Notes under the pieces: model-generated
What the model saw: the letters and a program-made list of their open reading frames with translations, nothing else
What the model was told of the DNA's origin: nothing
Database searches by the model: none
NCBI GenBank assembly: GCA_903918195.1
Contig: CAIXDS010000330.1
Coordinates: 1 to 64,000, forward strand
DNA: 64,000 nucleotides
Direction: 5' to 3'
DNA from: an uncultured Acetobacteraceae bacterium
GTDB taxonomy: Bacteria; Pseudomonadota; Alphaproteobacteria; Acetobacterales; Acetobacteraceae
Translations under genes and position numbers: made by a program
In this document: positions 40,515-48,761 of the stretch, piece after piece
Layout: every line of letters starts with the position of its first letter
Position numbering within the stretch: the first letter of the stretch is position 1

Positions 40515-40649
40515 GCGGGAAGGCGGACCATGCAAGGGACGGCGATGTCAACCGCGCCAATCGGCGGCGTGCCAGGGGCGGCATGACGAGCTTGTCGTTC
40601 CCCCGCGCATGGCGCAGTGAAAGCGGCGTCGCAAACGGGCAGAGCCGCG

Positions 40650-41762
40650 ATGGAAGACGTTGACTGCGTGGTGATCGGGGCAGGCGTGGTGGGCATCGCC
40701 ATCGCCCGTGCCCTGGCGCTGGCCGGCCGCGAGGTGATCGTGCTGGAATCGGCAGGCGGCATCGGCACGGCAACCTCCAGCCGCAACAGCGAGGTCATCC
40801 ACGCCGGAATCTACTACCCGAAGGACAGCCTCATGGCCCGCTTCTGCGTGCAGGGCCGCCGCATGCTGTACGATTTCTGCCGCGACCGCGGCGTGCCGTT
40901 CCGCAACTGCGGCAAGCTGATCGTCGCCACCAATGCCGAGGAAGGCGAAAGGCTCGCCGGCATCAAGGCGCGCGCGGAAGCCAACGGCGTCGAGGAGATG
41001 CGCCTGCTCACCGCCGCCGAGGCGACTGCGCTGGAACCCAAGCTTTGCTGCACCGCCGCCCTGCTCTCCGGCAGCACCGGCGTGCTGGACAGTCACGCCT
41101 ATATGCTGACCCTGCAGGGCGAGGCCGAACATGCCGGCGCCGTGTTCGTGTTCCACAGCCCGATCACCGGGGGCTGCGTCACCGATGCCGGCAGCGAAAT
41201 CGCCGTGGGCGGGGCCGACCCCATGCGCCTGCGCTGCCGCCTTGTGGTCAACGCCGCCGGGCTGCACGCCCCGGCGGTGGCCCGTTGCTTCGCCGGCATG
41301 CCTCGCAGCTTCATCCCCAACGCCTATTACGCCAAGGGCAGCTACTTCACCCTCGCGGGCCGCCCGCCGTTCTCCCGGCTGATTTATCCCGTGCCGATGC
41401 CCGGCGGTCTCGGCGTGCACCTGACCATCGACCTCGGCGGCCAGGCCCGGTTCGGGCCGGATGTCGAATGGATCGACCGCATCGACTACAGCGTGGACCC
41501 GCGCCGCGCCGACGGCTTTGTCGCCGCCGTGCGCCGCTACTGGCCCGGCCTGCCGGACGGCGCCCTGCAGCCCGGCTATGCCGGCATCCGCCCGAAAATC
41601 GTGCCGCCAGGCGCCCCCAGCCAGGATTTTGTCGTGCAGGGGCCGCGGACCCACGGCATCCCCGGCCTGGTCCATTTGTTCGGCATCGAAAGCCCGGGGC
41701 TGACCGCTGCTATCGCGCTTGCGGATTATGTCGGGGAGATGGTGGGGGCGGCGGCAAGGTAA
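40650..41762 (+). CDS. FAD-dependent oxidoreductase, L-2-hydroxyglutarate oxidase-like
   Basis: 370 residues of the DAO family. FAD-binding [20 protein letters not shown] is near the N-terminus, followed by [21 protein letters not shown], a strong LhgO/L2HGDH signature, and [18 protein letters not shown]. It would oxidise L-2-hydroxyglutarate or a similar 2-hydroxy acid. ATG 40650 starts just before the FAD strand. Divergent from the MscS gene. Confidence 0.85.
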   Translation: MEDVDCVVIGAGVVGIAIARALALAGREVIVLESAGGIGTATSSRNSEVIHAGIYYPKDSLMARFCVQGRRMLYDFCRDRGVPFRNCGKLIVATNAEEGERLAGIKARAEANGVEEMRLLTAAEATALEPKLCCTAALLSGSTGVLDSHAYMLTLQGEAEHAGAVFVFHSPITGGCVTDAGSEIAVGGADPMRLRCRLVVNAAGLHAPAVARCFAGMPRSFIPNAYYAKGSYFTLAGRPPFSRLIYPVPMPGGLGVHLTIDLGGQARFGPDVEWIDRIDYSVDPRRADGFVAAVRRYWPGLPDGALQPGYAGIRPKIVPPGAPSQDFVVQGPRTHGIPGLVHLFGIESPGLTAAIALADYVGEMVGAAAR

Positions 41763-41768
41763 GCGACG

Positions 41769-42152
41769 CTACAGAACGCTTTCCAGGTCGGTGGCTGCGA
41801 AATCCTTGCCGACGAACAGCAGGCGGCAGGAATGCTCCTTGGCCACTTCATAGGAAAAACAGTCACCGAAATTCAACCCCGCCGGGTGCATGCCCTTGCC
41901 CCATCGCGCATAGGCCTGGGCAATCCGCCGCGCGGAGGCCGGCGTAACGGTCACGATTTCGAAGCCGAGCCCATCGACCAGACTCGCCAGCTCCCCGGCA
42001 ACATTCCGGCGGGCAGCTACGATCAGCGCTTCCGCCACGGTCCCGGCCGAAATCAGCACCTCGGCCTCCGCTTCAAGCGCCGCAATGCAGGCATCGGCCG
42101 CCGCCTCCCCGAGAACGATCGCCATCAGCGCCGACGTGTCGACTGCGATCAT
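41769..42152 (-). CDS. vapC: VapC-type PIN-domain toxin
   Basis: 127 residues: MIAVDTSALMAIVLGE (first acidic residue D5), then the later acidic cluster in NFGDCFSYEVAKE and LLFVGKDFAATDL. PIN toxins are Mg-dependent ribonucleases, often cutting tRNA or rRNA. The antitoxin gene ends 10 bp upstream, so the pair is an operon. Confidence 0.9.
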   Translation of the reverse strand: MIAVDTSALMAIVLGEAAADACIAALEAEAEVLISAGTVAEALIVAARRNVAGELASLVDGLGFEIVTVTPASARRIAQAYARWGKGMHPAGLNFGDCFSYEVAKEHSCRLLFVGKDFAATDLESVL

Positions 42153-42162
42153 GCGGAGGCGA

Positions 42163-42420
42163 TCATCCGGGCAAACCATCCTCGCCATAGAGGAAGTCCT
42201 GGCTGCGCGCGGCATCCGGCCCCGCGGTCGCCTTGGCGGCCCCCGCGCTTCGCGCTGCTTGCAGAACCTGCCGGCGAACCGTGCGGTCAGGCACCGATCG
42301 GACCGGAACGAGACGCACGGCAGCATGGCCGTGGCGGGTCAGGATAATCTCATCCCCCGCTTCGGCACGCCGAACCAGTTCCGTCAACTGGCCCTTGGCG
42401 TCGGTTATGGAAATCTGCAT
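42163..42420 (-). CDS. vapB: Phd/YefM-type antitoxin of the VapC toxin
   Basis: 85 residues: QISITDAKGQLTELVRRAEAGDEIILTRHG is the Phd/YefM DNA-binding fold. The C-terminal half is flexible and Ala/Arg-rich, suiting toxin binding. It should bind VapC and repress the shared promoter. First gene of the pair. The fold is Phd-like rather than classical AbrB-type VapB. Confidence 0.87.
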   Translation of the reverse strand: MQISITDAKGQLTELVRRAEAGDEIILTRHGHAAVRLVPVRSVPDRTVRRQVLQAARSAGAAKATAGPDAARSQDFLYGEDGLPG

Positions 42421-42597
42421 TCCATCACCTTATCGGAACGATAACCCGCCTGAATTGCATCACAATATGGACCAGGCAATGGTCCGTTTCAACCGCGTCA
42501 CCAGGATGCCGGGAGGATCGGCACCCCTCGGAGGGCGACCGCCAGCGCCCCGCCGGGCGGAAACGCCGCGTTCACCTTGCCATGCCAGTCTCGGGGC

Positions 42598-42975
42598 ATG
42601 GCGCTTCTCATCATGCTCCTGCTGGCCGCTCATGCTGCTGCTGGGCCGGCACTCGCCCAGCCGGCCGATTGCCCCGCCATCCCGGTCGGGCCGCCGATGG
42701 ATGTGGACATCTTCGTTGACCTCACCGGGCGCACGAAAGCCCCGGGCGCCGGCCCTGTCGTCGGGGCGCTGGGCCTAAAAGGGCTTCCCGCTTTCGGCAC
42801 GCTGTGCGCGGCACCGCCGCCGCCCACCGGCGACGCGCTGCACGGCCCCCCTGCCCCGCACGGGTTGCTGCGCGGCGACGCCGCCGGGGATGTGCTGCGC
42901 GGCCCGCCGGCGGGCGAGGTCGTTGTCGGCCCGGCGCGTCCGGCGCCGGCACGGCCGGATGTCCCGCGCCCGTAG
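42598..42975 (+). CDS. Small secreted Pro/Gly-rich protein
   Basis: 125 residues: signal peptide (MALLIMLLLAAHAAAGPALAQ, 21 residues), two cysteines (DCPAIP and GTLCAAP) that could form one disulphide, then a tail of HGPP, RGPP and PARP words. No family recognised. The start follows the signal peptide; coding status rests mainly on the convincing leader sequence. Confidence 0.5.
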   Translation: MALLIMLLLAAHAAAGPALAQPADCPAIPVGPPMDVDIFVDLTGRTKAPGAGPVVGALGLKGLPAFGTLCAAPPPPTGDALHGPPAPHGLLRGDAAGDVLRGPPAGEVVVGPARPAPARPDVPRP

Positions 42976-43008
42976 CTCCGACTGCACACGGCTGGCGAAG
43001 ACGTCCAC

Positions 43009-43020
43009 ACAAGTACTTGT
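43009..43020. promoter_or_regulatory. Perfect palindrome upstream of the cupin gene
   Basis: ACAAGTACTTGT, a 12-bp perfect palindrome about 100 bp before the cupin start, in a noncoding gap. A plausible operator; no regulator is identified. Confidence 0.3.
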
Positions 43021-43118
43021 TCGCCATGGCGGACAGCCTGTTCAGACGCCACGTGTGGTGTGTCGCGCCCGCTTCGTCGATGCGGCCGGCGCCCAGGCAT
43101 AGAAACAAGGAGGTAATA

Positions 43119-43568
43119 ATGCTGGATGTCGCAATCCGTTGGATCGAGGCGATCGCAGCCGAAACCGGCGAAGTGCTCGATGTGTTCGGCGCCACGATGA
43201 CCGTCAAGCTGGACGGTGCCACCGGCCTGTTCCTGGCCGAACACACCGCCCCGCCCGGCTACGCCGTGCCGCTGCACGTGCATGACGAAGATGACGAGGT
43301 GTTCCGGATTCTCGGCGGTACGCTCACCCTGCTGACCGCGGGCGGTGAACTCCGCGCCGGCGCGGGCACCTGCGTCCACCTGCCGCACGGCGCGGCGCAC
43401 GGGTTCCGCAACGAAAGCGGCACCACGGCGCATGCCCTGCTGATCTGCACGCCGGGCCGGCGCATCGCGGCAATGTTCCGGGCCCTGGACTACCTGACGG
43501 CCACCGGCACCCCGACCGCCGATTCGATCGGGGCGGTGTGTGCGGAATACGGCGTACACATGCTCTGA
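43119..43568 (+). CDS. Cupin-domain protein
   Basis: 149 residues, one cupin fold: motif 1 is AVPLHVHDEDDEVFRILGGTL (metal ligands His, His, Glu) and motif 2 is HLPHGAAHGFRNESG. The substrate is not predictable. It has a near-perfect Shine-Dalgarno AAGGAGGT 4 nt before ATG 43119, the best in the window, suggesting high expression. Convergent with hpnK. Confidence 0.85.
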   Translation: MLDVAIRWIEAIAAETGEVLDVFGATMTVKLDGATGLFLAEHTAPPGYAVPLHVHDEDDEVFRILGGTLTLLTAGGELRAGAGTCVHLPHGAAHGFRNESGTTAHALLICTPGRRIAAMFRALDYLTATGTPTADSIGAVCAEYGVHML

Positions 43569-43574
43569 CGCGGC

Positions 43575-44441
43575 TCAGCGCGGCGCCATTCCGTGCCGCG
43601 CCATTGCAGCCCGCACCGCCGGGCTGCAGAGCGCCGCCAGCTCGGCCGCGTGCTCGTAACCGGGCATCAGTGTGTCGACCGTGGCGTCGCGGCCGGCGGC
43701 GGGGTGGAAATAGATTTCGTTCCGCCCCGCCGGCAAATGCGGGATCAGCCTGAGCAGGTGGTCCTCGGTCAGGTGCCCGGTCCAGGCTAGGCCGAACACC
43801 GCATCGGGTGCCGCCATGCCGGCCCGCAGTACCTGCCGGCGCAGCAGCCCGGACCAGGCATACAGCGCCCGCGCGCCCAGCGTTGCCGGCACGCCGCACG
43901 CTGCCATCACCCCCGGCGGCTCGGCTGGCACGCGCACCGCCCGCAGCCCGAACGCGCGCCCGGTCCGCACCAGCATCGCGCCCACGGTCGGATGCAGGTG
44001 CATGTGCTTGTGCGCATCGGCATGACCGAGCGGCAGCCCGGTGGCGGCGAACGCCGCGAACTGCGCCCGGATTTCCGCCGCCAACTGGCGCCGCACGCGC
44101 GGACGGAAGAAATAATTCACCCCCAGGCGAAGCTGGTCCGACGGAAACCACCCGCGCGCATCCACCAGATCGGGGATATCCGAAGGCGGCAGCACCGCCG
44201 GCCCCTCGATCACCACCAGATGCAACCCCACCCGCAGCCCCGGGTTGCGTCGCGCCCGGGCCACCGCGTCGGCGGCGGCCTCGCCGGCGACCATCAGGCT
44301 GGCGGCAGTGAGAACCCCGTCGCGATACGCGCGCTCGATGCCCTCGTTGACGGCTATCGACAGGCCGAAATCGTCAGCAGTTAAGCAAGGCCAGGGCTCT
44401 GCCCTGGACCCGCCAAGGGCCGAGAGGCCCCTGGACCCCAT
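43575..44441 (-). CDS. hpnK: Hopanoid biosynthesis protein HpnK (YdjC-like deacetylase) with repeat-derived N-terminus
   Basis: 288 residues in the frame given. TADDFGLSIAVNEGIERAYRDG and GHADAHKHMHLHP are the YdjC-like metal-dependent deacetylase motifs. HpnK removes the N-acetyl group during bacteriohopanetetrol-sugar (cyclitol ether precursor) synthesis, between HpnI and HpnJ. Normal HpnK begins only a few residues before TADDFG. Here the preceding 20 residues (from [11 protein letters not shown]) come from dispersed repeat F, with ATG 44441 or GTG 44444 inside the repeat. No other in-frame start exists. The gene may be weakly translated or partly disabled. Confidence 0.85.
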   Translation of the reverse strand: MGSRGLSALGGSRAEPWPCLTADDFGLSIAVNEGIERAYRDGVLTAASLMVAGEAAADAVARARRNPGLRVGLHLVVIEGPAVLPPSDIPDLVDARGWFPSDQLRLGVNYFFRPRVRRQLAAEIRAQFAAFAATGLPLGHADAHKHMHLHPTVGAMLVRTGRAFGLRAVRVPAEPPGVMAACGVPATLGARALYAWSGLLRRQVLRAGMAAPDAVFGLAWTGHLTEDHLLRLIPHLPAGRNEIYFHPAAGRDATVDTLMPGYEHAAELAALCSPAVRAAMARHGMAPR

Positions 44442-44514
44442 CACTTAAAACGATTGGGTTCCAAGGGCCTCTCGGCCCTTGGCGGGTCCAGGGCAGAGCC
44501 CTGGCCTTCCTTCA
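44383..44514. repeat. Dispersed two-hairpin repeat, head-to-head pair F
   Basis: The minus unit starts on the hpnJ stop codon (44514-44512); the plus unit runs from about 44383, abutting the hpnK codons for TADDFG. Both have hairpin 1 and hairpin 2. Unlike the other sites it lies inside a same-strand operon (hpnJ to hpnK). Confidence 0.92.
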
Positions 44515-45948
44515 TGCCGCCGCCCGGTCCCGCTGCCGCTCGCGAAGAAACTGGAAGAACTCCACCCCTTCCCGCAGCCGCCGTTTCATCATCTGCGGGC
44601 TGCGCACCATCTCCCCCACGATCGAGGCGATCTTCGGCGCCCGGAAGTAGAAACGCCGATAGAACACCTCCACCGATTCGAAAATCTCGGTGTGCGACAA
44701 ATGCGGATAATGCAGCGGCGCGATCTGGATGCCGTGTTCGTCCACCAGATCGGCGTGGCTGGCATCCAGCCACCCGTTGTGCAGTGCCTGCCGGTGCAGG
44801 AACGTGCCCGGGTAAGGGGCGGCCAGCGATACCTGCATGGTGTGCGGGTTCACTTCGGTGGCGAAGCGGATGGTCTCCTCGATGGTCTCCCTGGTCTCGC
44901 CGGGCAGGCCAAGGATGAAGGTGCCGTGAATCTTGATGCCGAGTTCGTGGCAGTCCTTGGTGAACTGCTTCGCCACCTCGATCCGCATGCCCTTCTTGAT
45001 GTTGTGCAATATCTGCTGGTTGCCGCTCTCATAGCCCACCAGCAGCAGCCGCAACCCGTTCTCGGCCAGCACCTTCAATGTTTCACGTGGGACATTGGCC
45101 TTGGCGTTGCAGGACCAGGTGACGCCCATGCGGCCCAGCTCGCGCGCAATTGCCTCGGCGCGCGGCAGGTTGTCGGTGAAGGTGTCGTCGTCGAAGAAGA
45201 CTTCCCGCACCTGCGGAAAGGCGGATTTCAGCAGCCGGATTTCCTCGGCCACGTGGCCGGGGCTGCGCACCCGGTAGCGGTGCCCGCCGACCGTCTGCGG
45301 CCACAGGCAGAAGGTGCAATGGCTCTTGCAGCCCCGGCCCGTGTACAGCGAAACATAGGGGTGCAGCAGATAGCCGATGAAATAGTCCTCGATGCGCAGG
45401 TCGCGCTTATAGACCTCCGTCACGAACGGCAGCCGGTCCATGTCTTCGAGCACTGCGCGGTCGGGGTTGTGGACGATGGCGCCGGCCGCATTGCGCCAGG
45501 AGATGCCGTCCACCTGCGCCCAGTCGCGCCCCTCGGCGATCTCCTGGAGGGTGAAATCGAACTCGTTGCGCGCCACGAAATCAATCGGCGCGCCTTTCAG
45601 CAGGCTTTCCTCCGGCTGCACCGCCACTTTTGCGCCGACGAAGCCAATCTTCAGCCCCGGGTTGGCGTCCTTCAACGCCTGCGCCACCTTCACATCGGAC
45701 GGGAACGAGGGCGTCGAGGTGTGGATGATGCACAAATCCCGCCCGCGCGCCTCGGCCAGCACCGCGTCAAGGCCGATGCGGGCCGGCGGCGCATCGATCA
45801 GCCGGCTGCCCGGCACCAGGGCCGCGGGCTGGGCGAGCCAGGTCGGGAACCAGAAGCTCTTGATCTCGCGCTTCGCCTGATAGCGCGAACCGGCACCCCC
45901 ATCGAAACCGTCAAAGCTCGGCGGCTGCAGGAACAGGGTTTTCATCAT
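44512..45948 (-). CDS. hpnJ: Hopanoid biosynthesis radical SAM protein HpnJ
   Basis: 478 residues: a cobalamin-binding-like N-terminal domain, then the radical SAM site C207, C211, C214 in GCKSHCTFC. HpnJ contracts the hexosamine ring to the five-membered cyclitol ether of bacteriohopanetetrol cyclitol ether. ATG 45948 overlaps the hpnI stop by 4 nt. The stop codon is the first codon of repeat F. Confidence 0.93.
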   Translation of the reverse strand: MMKTLFLQPPSFDGFDGGAGSRYQAKREIKSFWFPTWLAQPAALVPGSRLIDAPPARIGLDAVLAEARGRDLCIIHTSTPSFPSDVKVAQALKDANPGLKIGFVGAKVAVQPEESLLKGAPIDFVARNEFDFTLQEIAEGRDWAQVDGISWRNAAGAIVHNPDRAVLEDMDRLPFVTEVYKRDLRIEDYFIGYLLHPYVSLYTGRGCKSHCTFCLWPQTVGGHRYRVRSPGHVAEEIRLLKSAFPQVREVFFDDDTFTDNLPRAEAIARELGRMGVTWSCNAKANVPRETLKVLAENGLRLLLVGYESGNQQILHNIKKGMRIEVAKQFTKDCHELGIKIHGTFILGLPGETRETIEETIRFATEVNPHTMQVSLAAPYPGTFLHRQALHNGWLDASHADLVDEHGIQIAPLHYPHLSHTEIFESVEVFYRRFYFRAPKIASIVGEMVRSPQMMKRRLREGVEFFQFLRERQRDRAAA

Positions 45949-47153
45949 CGGTTCGATCCCCCGAAAGTCGCGTAGCCTGTCGCCGGCCGCGGGGCGGCGC
46001 CTTCGGATGTGGCGTCGTATTCGGCCATGTCGAGCGCGGTGTGCAGCACCTGGCCGCGCCACTCGACCCGGTCGCTGACGTAGCTGGCGGCGAACACGGC
46101 CATGCTCAGCAGGTCGCGCAGCGGCAGAAGCCAGATCGGCGCCGGGGTTGCAAGCCCGCATCGCACAAGGCCGAGCCGTGCCTGAAGCCCGCGTGCCGCC
46201 GCTGCCCGCCCGGCCCAAACGAGGGAAAAACCGGCCAGCGCCCACGGTGCGCCACCCGAGAGCAGCACCGCGAGTGCCGCCCACGCGAGCGGGTGCTGGA
46301 TCAACGAGGCGGCGTATTCCGCCGGCACCAGAGCCTGAATGGTGCGCGCCCAGCGCAGTTCATGCTGGAACAGGCTGCTCAGCCCGGTCTCCGGCACGGT
46401 GGTGGCGCACACGGTGTGCGCCAGGCGCACCGCCAGCCCGTGCTCCCGCACCAACCGACCCAGCACGTTGTCGTCGGCCAGATGCTGCACCAGGGCGGCA
46501 AACCCGCCGATCGCCGCCAGCGTCTGGCGCCGCAGCGCCATGGTGGCGCCGAGGCAGTCCTGCCGCCCCAGCGCGCGCGCCAGCAGCGCGCCGGGCAGGA
46601 AGGTATGGGTGATGGCGGTGGCCCCCAGCCGCGCCGCCAGGCTGCGATTGGCCGGCAAGCCGGAATAGACCGTCGTCACCAGTCCGCTGCCGGGCAGCGC
46701 CAGCGTATCGGCAAGGCACGCCAGGTAGTCCGGCAGGGCGTGCACGTCGCTGTCGGCGATCACCAGCACATCGTACCTGGCCGCCGGCAGCATGTTCATC
46801 AGATTGCCGATCTTGCGGTTCTCGCCATGCTGCGCGCGATCGATCACCAGGGCGATGTCGCAGCCGGGAAACCGTGCCTGCAGCCGCCGTACCACGGCAA
46901 TCGCCGGGTCGGCCGGGTCCTGCACGCCGCAGACCAGCTGGTAGCAGGGGTAATCCTGCGTGCAGATGCTGGCGAGCGCCGCCTCCAGCATCGGCTCGTC
47001 GCCGTGCAGAGGCTTCAGCACGGTCATCGGCGGGCGCGGCCCGCCCGGAAGCGGCGCGGCGGCAGCAAAGCGGCGGGCCGTCCACCATCCGGCGGCGGCC
47101 TGTGCGAGTCCGGCCGCGGCGATCGCCTCGGCGGTAACAGCCAGCCACGTCAT
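45945..47153 (-). CDS. hpnI: Hopanoid biosynthesis glycosyltransferase HpnI
   Basis: 402 residues. Family 2 glycosyltransferase: MTVLKPLHGDEPMLEAALAS, VIADSDV (DxD), and the acceptor/QxxRW-like HELRWARTIQ. An N-terminal membrane helix and several C-terminal helices flank it. It attaches an N-acetylglucosamine unit to bacteriohopanetetrol. It lies 4 bp after hpnM and overlaps hpnJ. Confidence 0.93.
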   Translation of the reverse strand: MTWLAVTAEAIAAAGLAQAAAGWWTARRFAAAAPLPGGPRPPMTVLKPLHGDEPMLEAALASICTQDYPCYQLVCGVQDPADPAIAVVRRLQARFPGCDIALVIDRAQHGENRKIGNLMNMLPAARYDVLVIADSDVHALPDYLACLADTLALPGSGLVTTVYSGLPANRSLAARLGATAITHTFLPGALLARALGRQDCLGATMALRRQTLAAIGGFAALVQHLADDNVLGRLVREHGLAVRLAHTVCATTVPETGLSSLFQHELRWARTIQALVPAEYAASLIQHPLAWAALAVLLSGGAPWALAGFSLVWAGRAAAARGLQARLGLVRCGLATPAPIWLLPLRDLLSMAVFAASYVSDRVEWRGQVLHTALDMAEYDATSEGAAPRPATGYATFGGSNR

Positions 47154-47157
47154 TGCG

Positions 47158-47766
47158 CTAATCCGTCTGTCCCGCCGCGAGCCGTATCACCTTGCTGCGC
47201 AGCGAGGTGATCAGCGGCCCCGCCTCGCCACCGCCCAGCAGCGCCCGGAAATCCGAACGCTGCACCGCCACCCGGCTGATCGAGCCGTTCAACAGCACGT
47301 CGATGATCTTCCAGCTGCCGCTGTCGCGGCTGACCACGTAATCCAGCTTCAGCACATCGCCGGAAGCCTGCACCAGCCGGGTCTGCACCACCTCGTCATT
47401 GCCGACGTGCCGCGTATCCGGAAGGATGTCGAGGCGTTCGCCGTTATAATCGTCGAAATTGGCGACATAGCTGGCCACCGTGAACTGGGTGAACACGTCC
47501 AGCAGTTCGTCCTGCACCGGCGACGGAAACGCGGCAAACCGCAGCCCCACGGAGCTGCCCAGAATACGCGGCAGGTCGAAGGCCGCCTGGACCACCGCGG
47601 TCATCATCCGCATCCGCTGGGCGAAGCTGGTGCTGCGACCGGCGTGCATGACAGCCAGGATGCCCTGGTTAATCGCCTCGACCGGCGCCGAGGCGGGGCT
47701 TTGGGCGAATGCGGCGGTGGGCGCGAGCAGCACCATCAGGGCGAGCAGCCGGCGACGGGTTGTCAT
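47158..47766 (-). CDS. hpnM: HpnM (MlaC-type periplasmic lipid-binding factor)
   Basis: 202 residues with signal peptide MTTRRRLLALMVLLAPTAAFA and an MlaC/Tgt2 fold: QRMRMMTAVVQAAFDLPRILG, ELLDVFTQFTVASYVANFDDY, and WKIIDVLLNGSISRVAVQRSDF. HpnM genes occur in hopanoid clusters and are thought to act in hopanoid trafficking; direct proof is limited. First gene of the hpnM-hpnI-hpnJ-hpnK chain. The 256 bp before it contains no gene I can support. Confidence 0.88.
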   Translation of the reverse strand: MTTRRRLLALMVLLAPTAAFAQSPASAPVEAINQGILAVMHAGRSTSFAQRMRMMTAVVQAAFDLPRILGSSVGLRFAAFPSPVQDELLDVFTQFTVASYVANFDDYNGERLDILPDTRHVGNDEVVQTRLVQASGDVLKLDYVVSRDSGSWKIIDVLLNGSISRVAVQRSDFRALLGGGEAGPLITSLRSKVIRLAAGQTD

Positions 47767-48022
47767 GCTCAGGCTGCCGCGGCCCCGAAGGCCATGTCCC
47801 GGGGAATCAGCCGACGCGGGTTGAGAAGGGAGGGCGTCGTCACGGGCCAGCGGTTCCTCTCGGCAGGGACATGCTTGTTGCGAAATTGCCACAGCACTAA
47901 CAGGACACCACGCATGTCCGGGGTTGGAAGCCGAGGAACCACCATCTCGAACGCGGAAGTTTCCGGCAAACGGCGTACCGTTGCACACCTTTGCGGCGCA
48001 ATCCAGTCCAGCATTTCCCTCC

Positions 48023-48646
48023 CTAGCCGCCGAACAGGTAGGTCGCAAGCAGATGTTTGGCTTCGGTGATGATGCGGGCGCGATCGGCCGGGTTTGCCTG
48101 TTCAAACGCGAAGGCCAGCAGCCGGTCGCCGATTTCGGTGGCGATGCGCAGGCGAAAGGCAAAGCTGTCCGAGGCTTCGATGTCGAACGCCCCGGCGACG
48201 AATTCCTGGATGGTCGCGGCCACCTTGACCCCGGCATAGTCGTCGCGCGTCGGTCGGCTGACGTAGCGTCCGCCGCCGGCGGCACCAAAGGCGAGGATGC
48301 GGAAATCCGGATTCGCCTCGAGATAGGCAACGAAGGCATCGATCACCGTGCCGAGGAAGCTGGGCGCATCTTTTGGCAAGGCAGCCATGAGAATTCCGGC
48401 GAGGCGCTCCTGGAACGATTCCATGTGACGCACGGCGATGGCATCGACGATCGCCTGCTTGTCCGGAAAGAAACGATAGAGAGCGCCGACCGAGAGCCCG
48501 GCGGCCGAGGCAATCTGTGCCGTGGTCAGCGCCTCCACCGCCGCGCCACCGGCCAGCAGCGACGAGGCGGCCGACAGCACCCGCTGCACGGTGCCCTGGC
48601 TGCGTTCCTGGACGGGGCTGCGCCGCCGCGGCGCGTCGCTGTTCAT
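48023..48646 (-). CDS. TetR-family regulator next to hpnH
   Basis: 207 residues. The helix-turn-helix (TAQIASAAGLSVGALYRFFPDKQAIVDAI, split about residues 42-70) is TetR-type; the C-terminal domain, which should sense a ligand, is unassigned. It is divergent from hpnH with 115 bp between, containing a strong palindrome, so it probably controls hpnH and perhaps itself. The 256 bp downstream (47767-48022) separates it from hpnM. Confidence 0.88.
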   Translation of the reverse strand: MNSDAPRRRSPVQERSQGTVQRVLSAASSLLAGGAAVEALTTAQIASAAGLSVGALYRFFPDKQAIVDAIAVRHMESFQERLAGILMAALPKDAPSFLGTVIDAFVAYLEANPDFRILAFGAAGGGRYVSRPTRDDYAGVKVAATIQEFVAGAFDIEASDSFAFRLRIATEIGDRLLAFAFEQANPADRARIITEAKHLLATYLFGG

Positions 48647-48712
48647 GCGCCCGGTTTACTGAAGTTATGCGCACGTCACAATTGACAGGCGCGCGTGGCG
48701 TAGGGCAGAACG

Positions 48713-48732
48713 CGAACGCGACGTCGTGTTCG
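48713..48732. promoter_or_regulatory. Candidate TetR operator before hpnH
   Basis: CGAACGCGACGTCGTGTTCG: 20 bp, 18 of 20 positions symmetric, centred on GACGTC. It ends 29 nt before the hpnH start. A perfect -35-like TTGACA (48682-48687) lies upstream, but no good -10 is visible. Such a palindrome between a TetR gene and its divergent neighbour is the usual operator arrangement. Confidence 0.55.
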
Positions 48733-48761
48733 TTTGGTGCAGAGCACAAGGGAGCCGCACA

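Noticed and set aside
36787-40773. A 1328-codon minus-strand frame seeming to fuse argD with a larger protein
   Set aside because: The upstream two thirds lie out of frame over the MscS gene and are Arg/Pro/Ala noise; ArgD starts at 37983.
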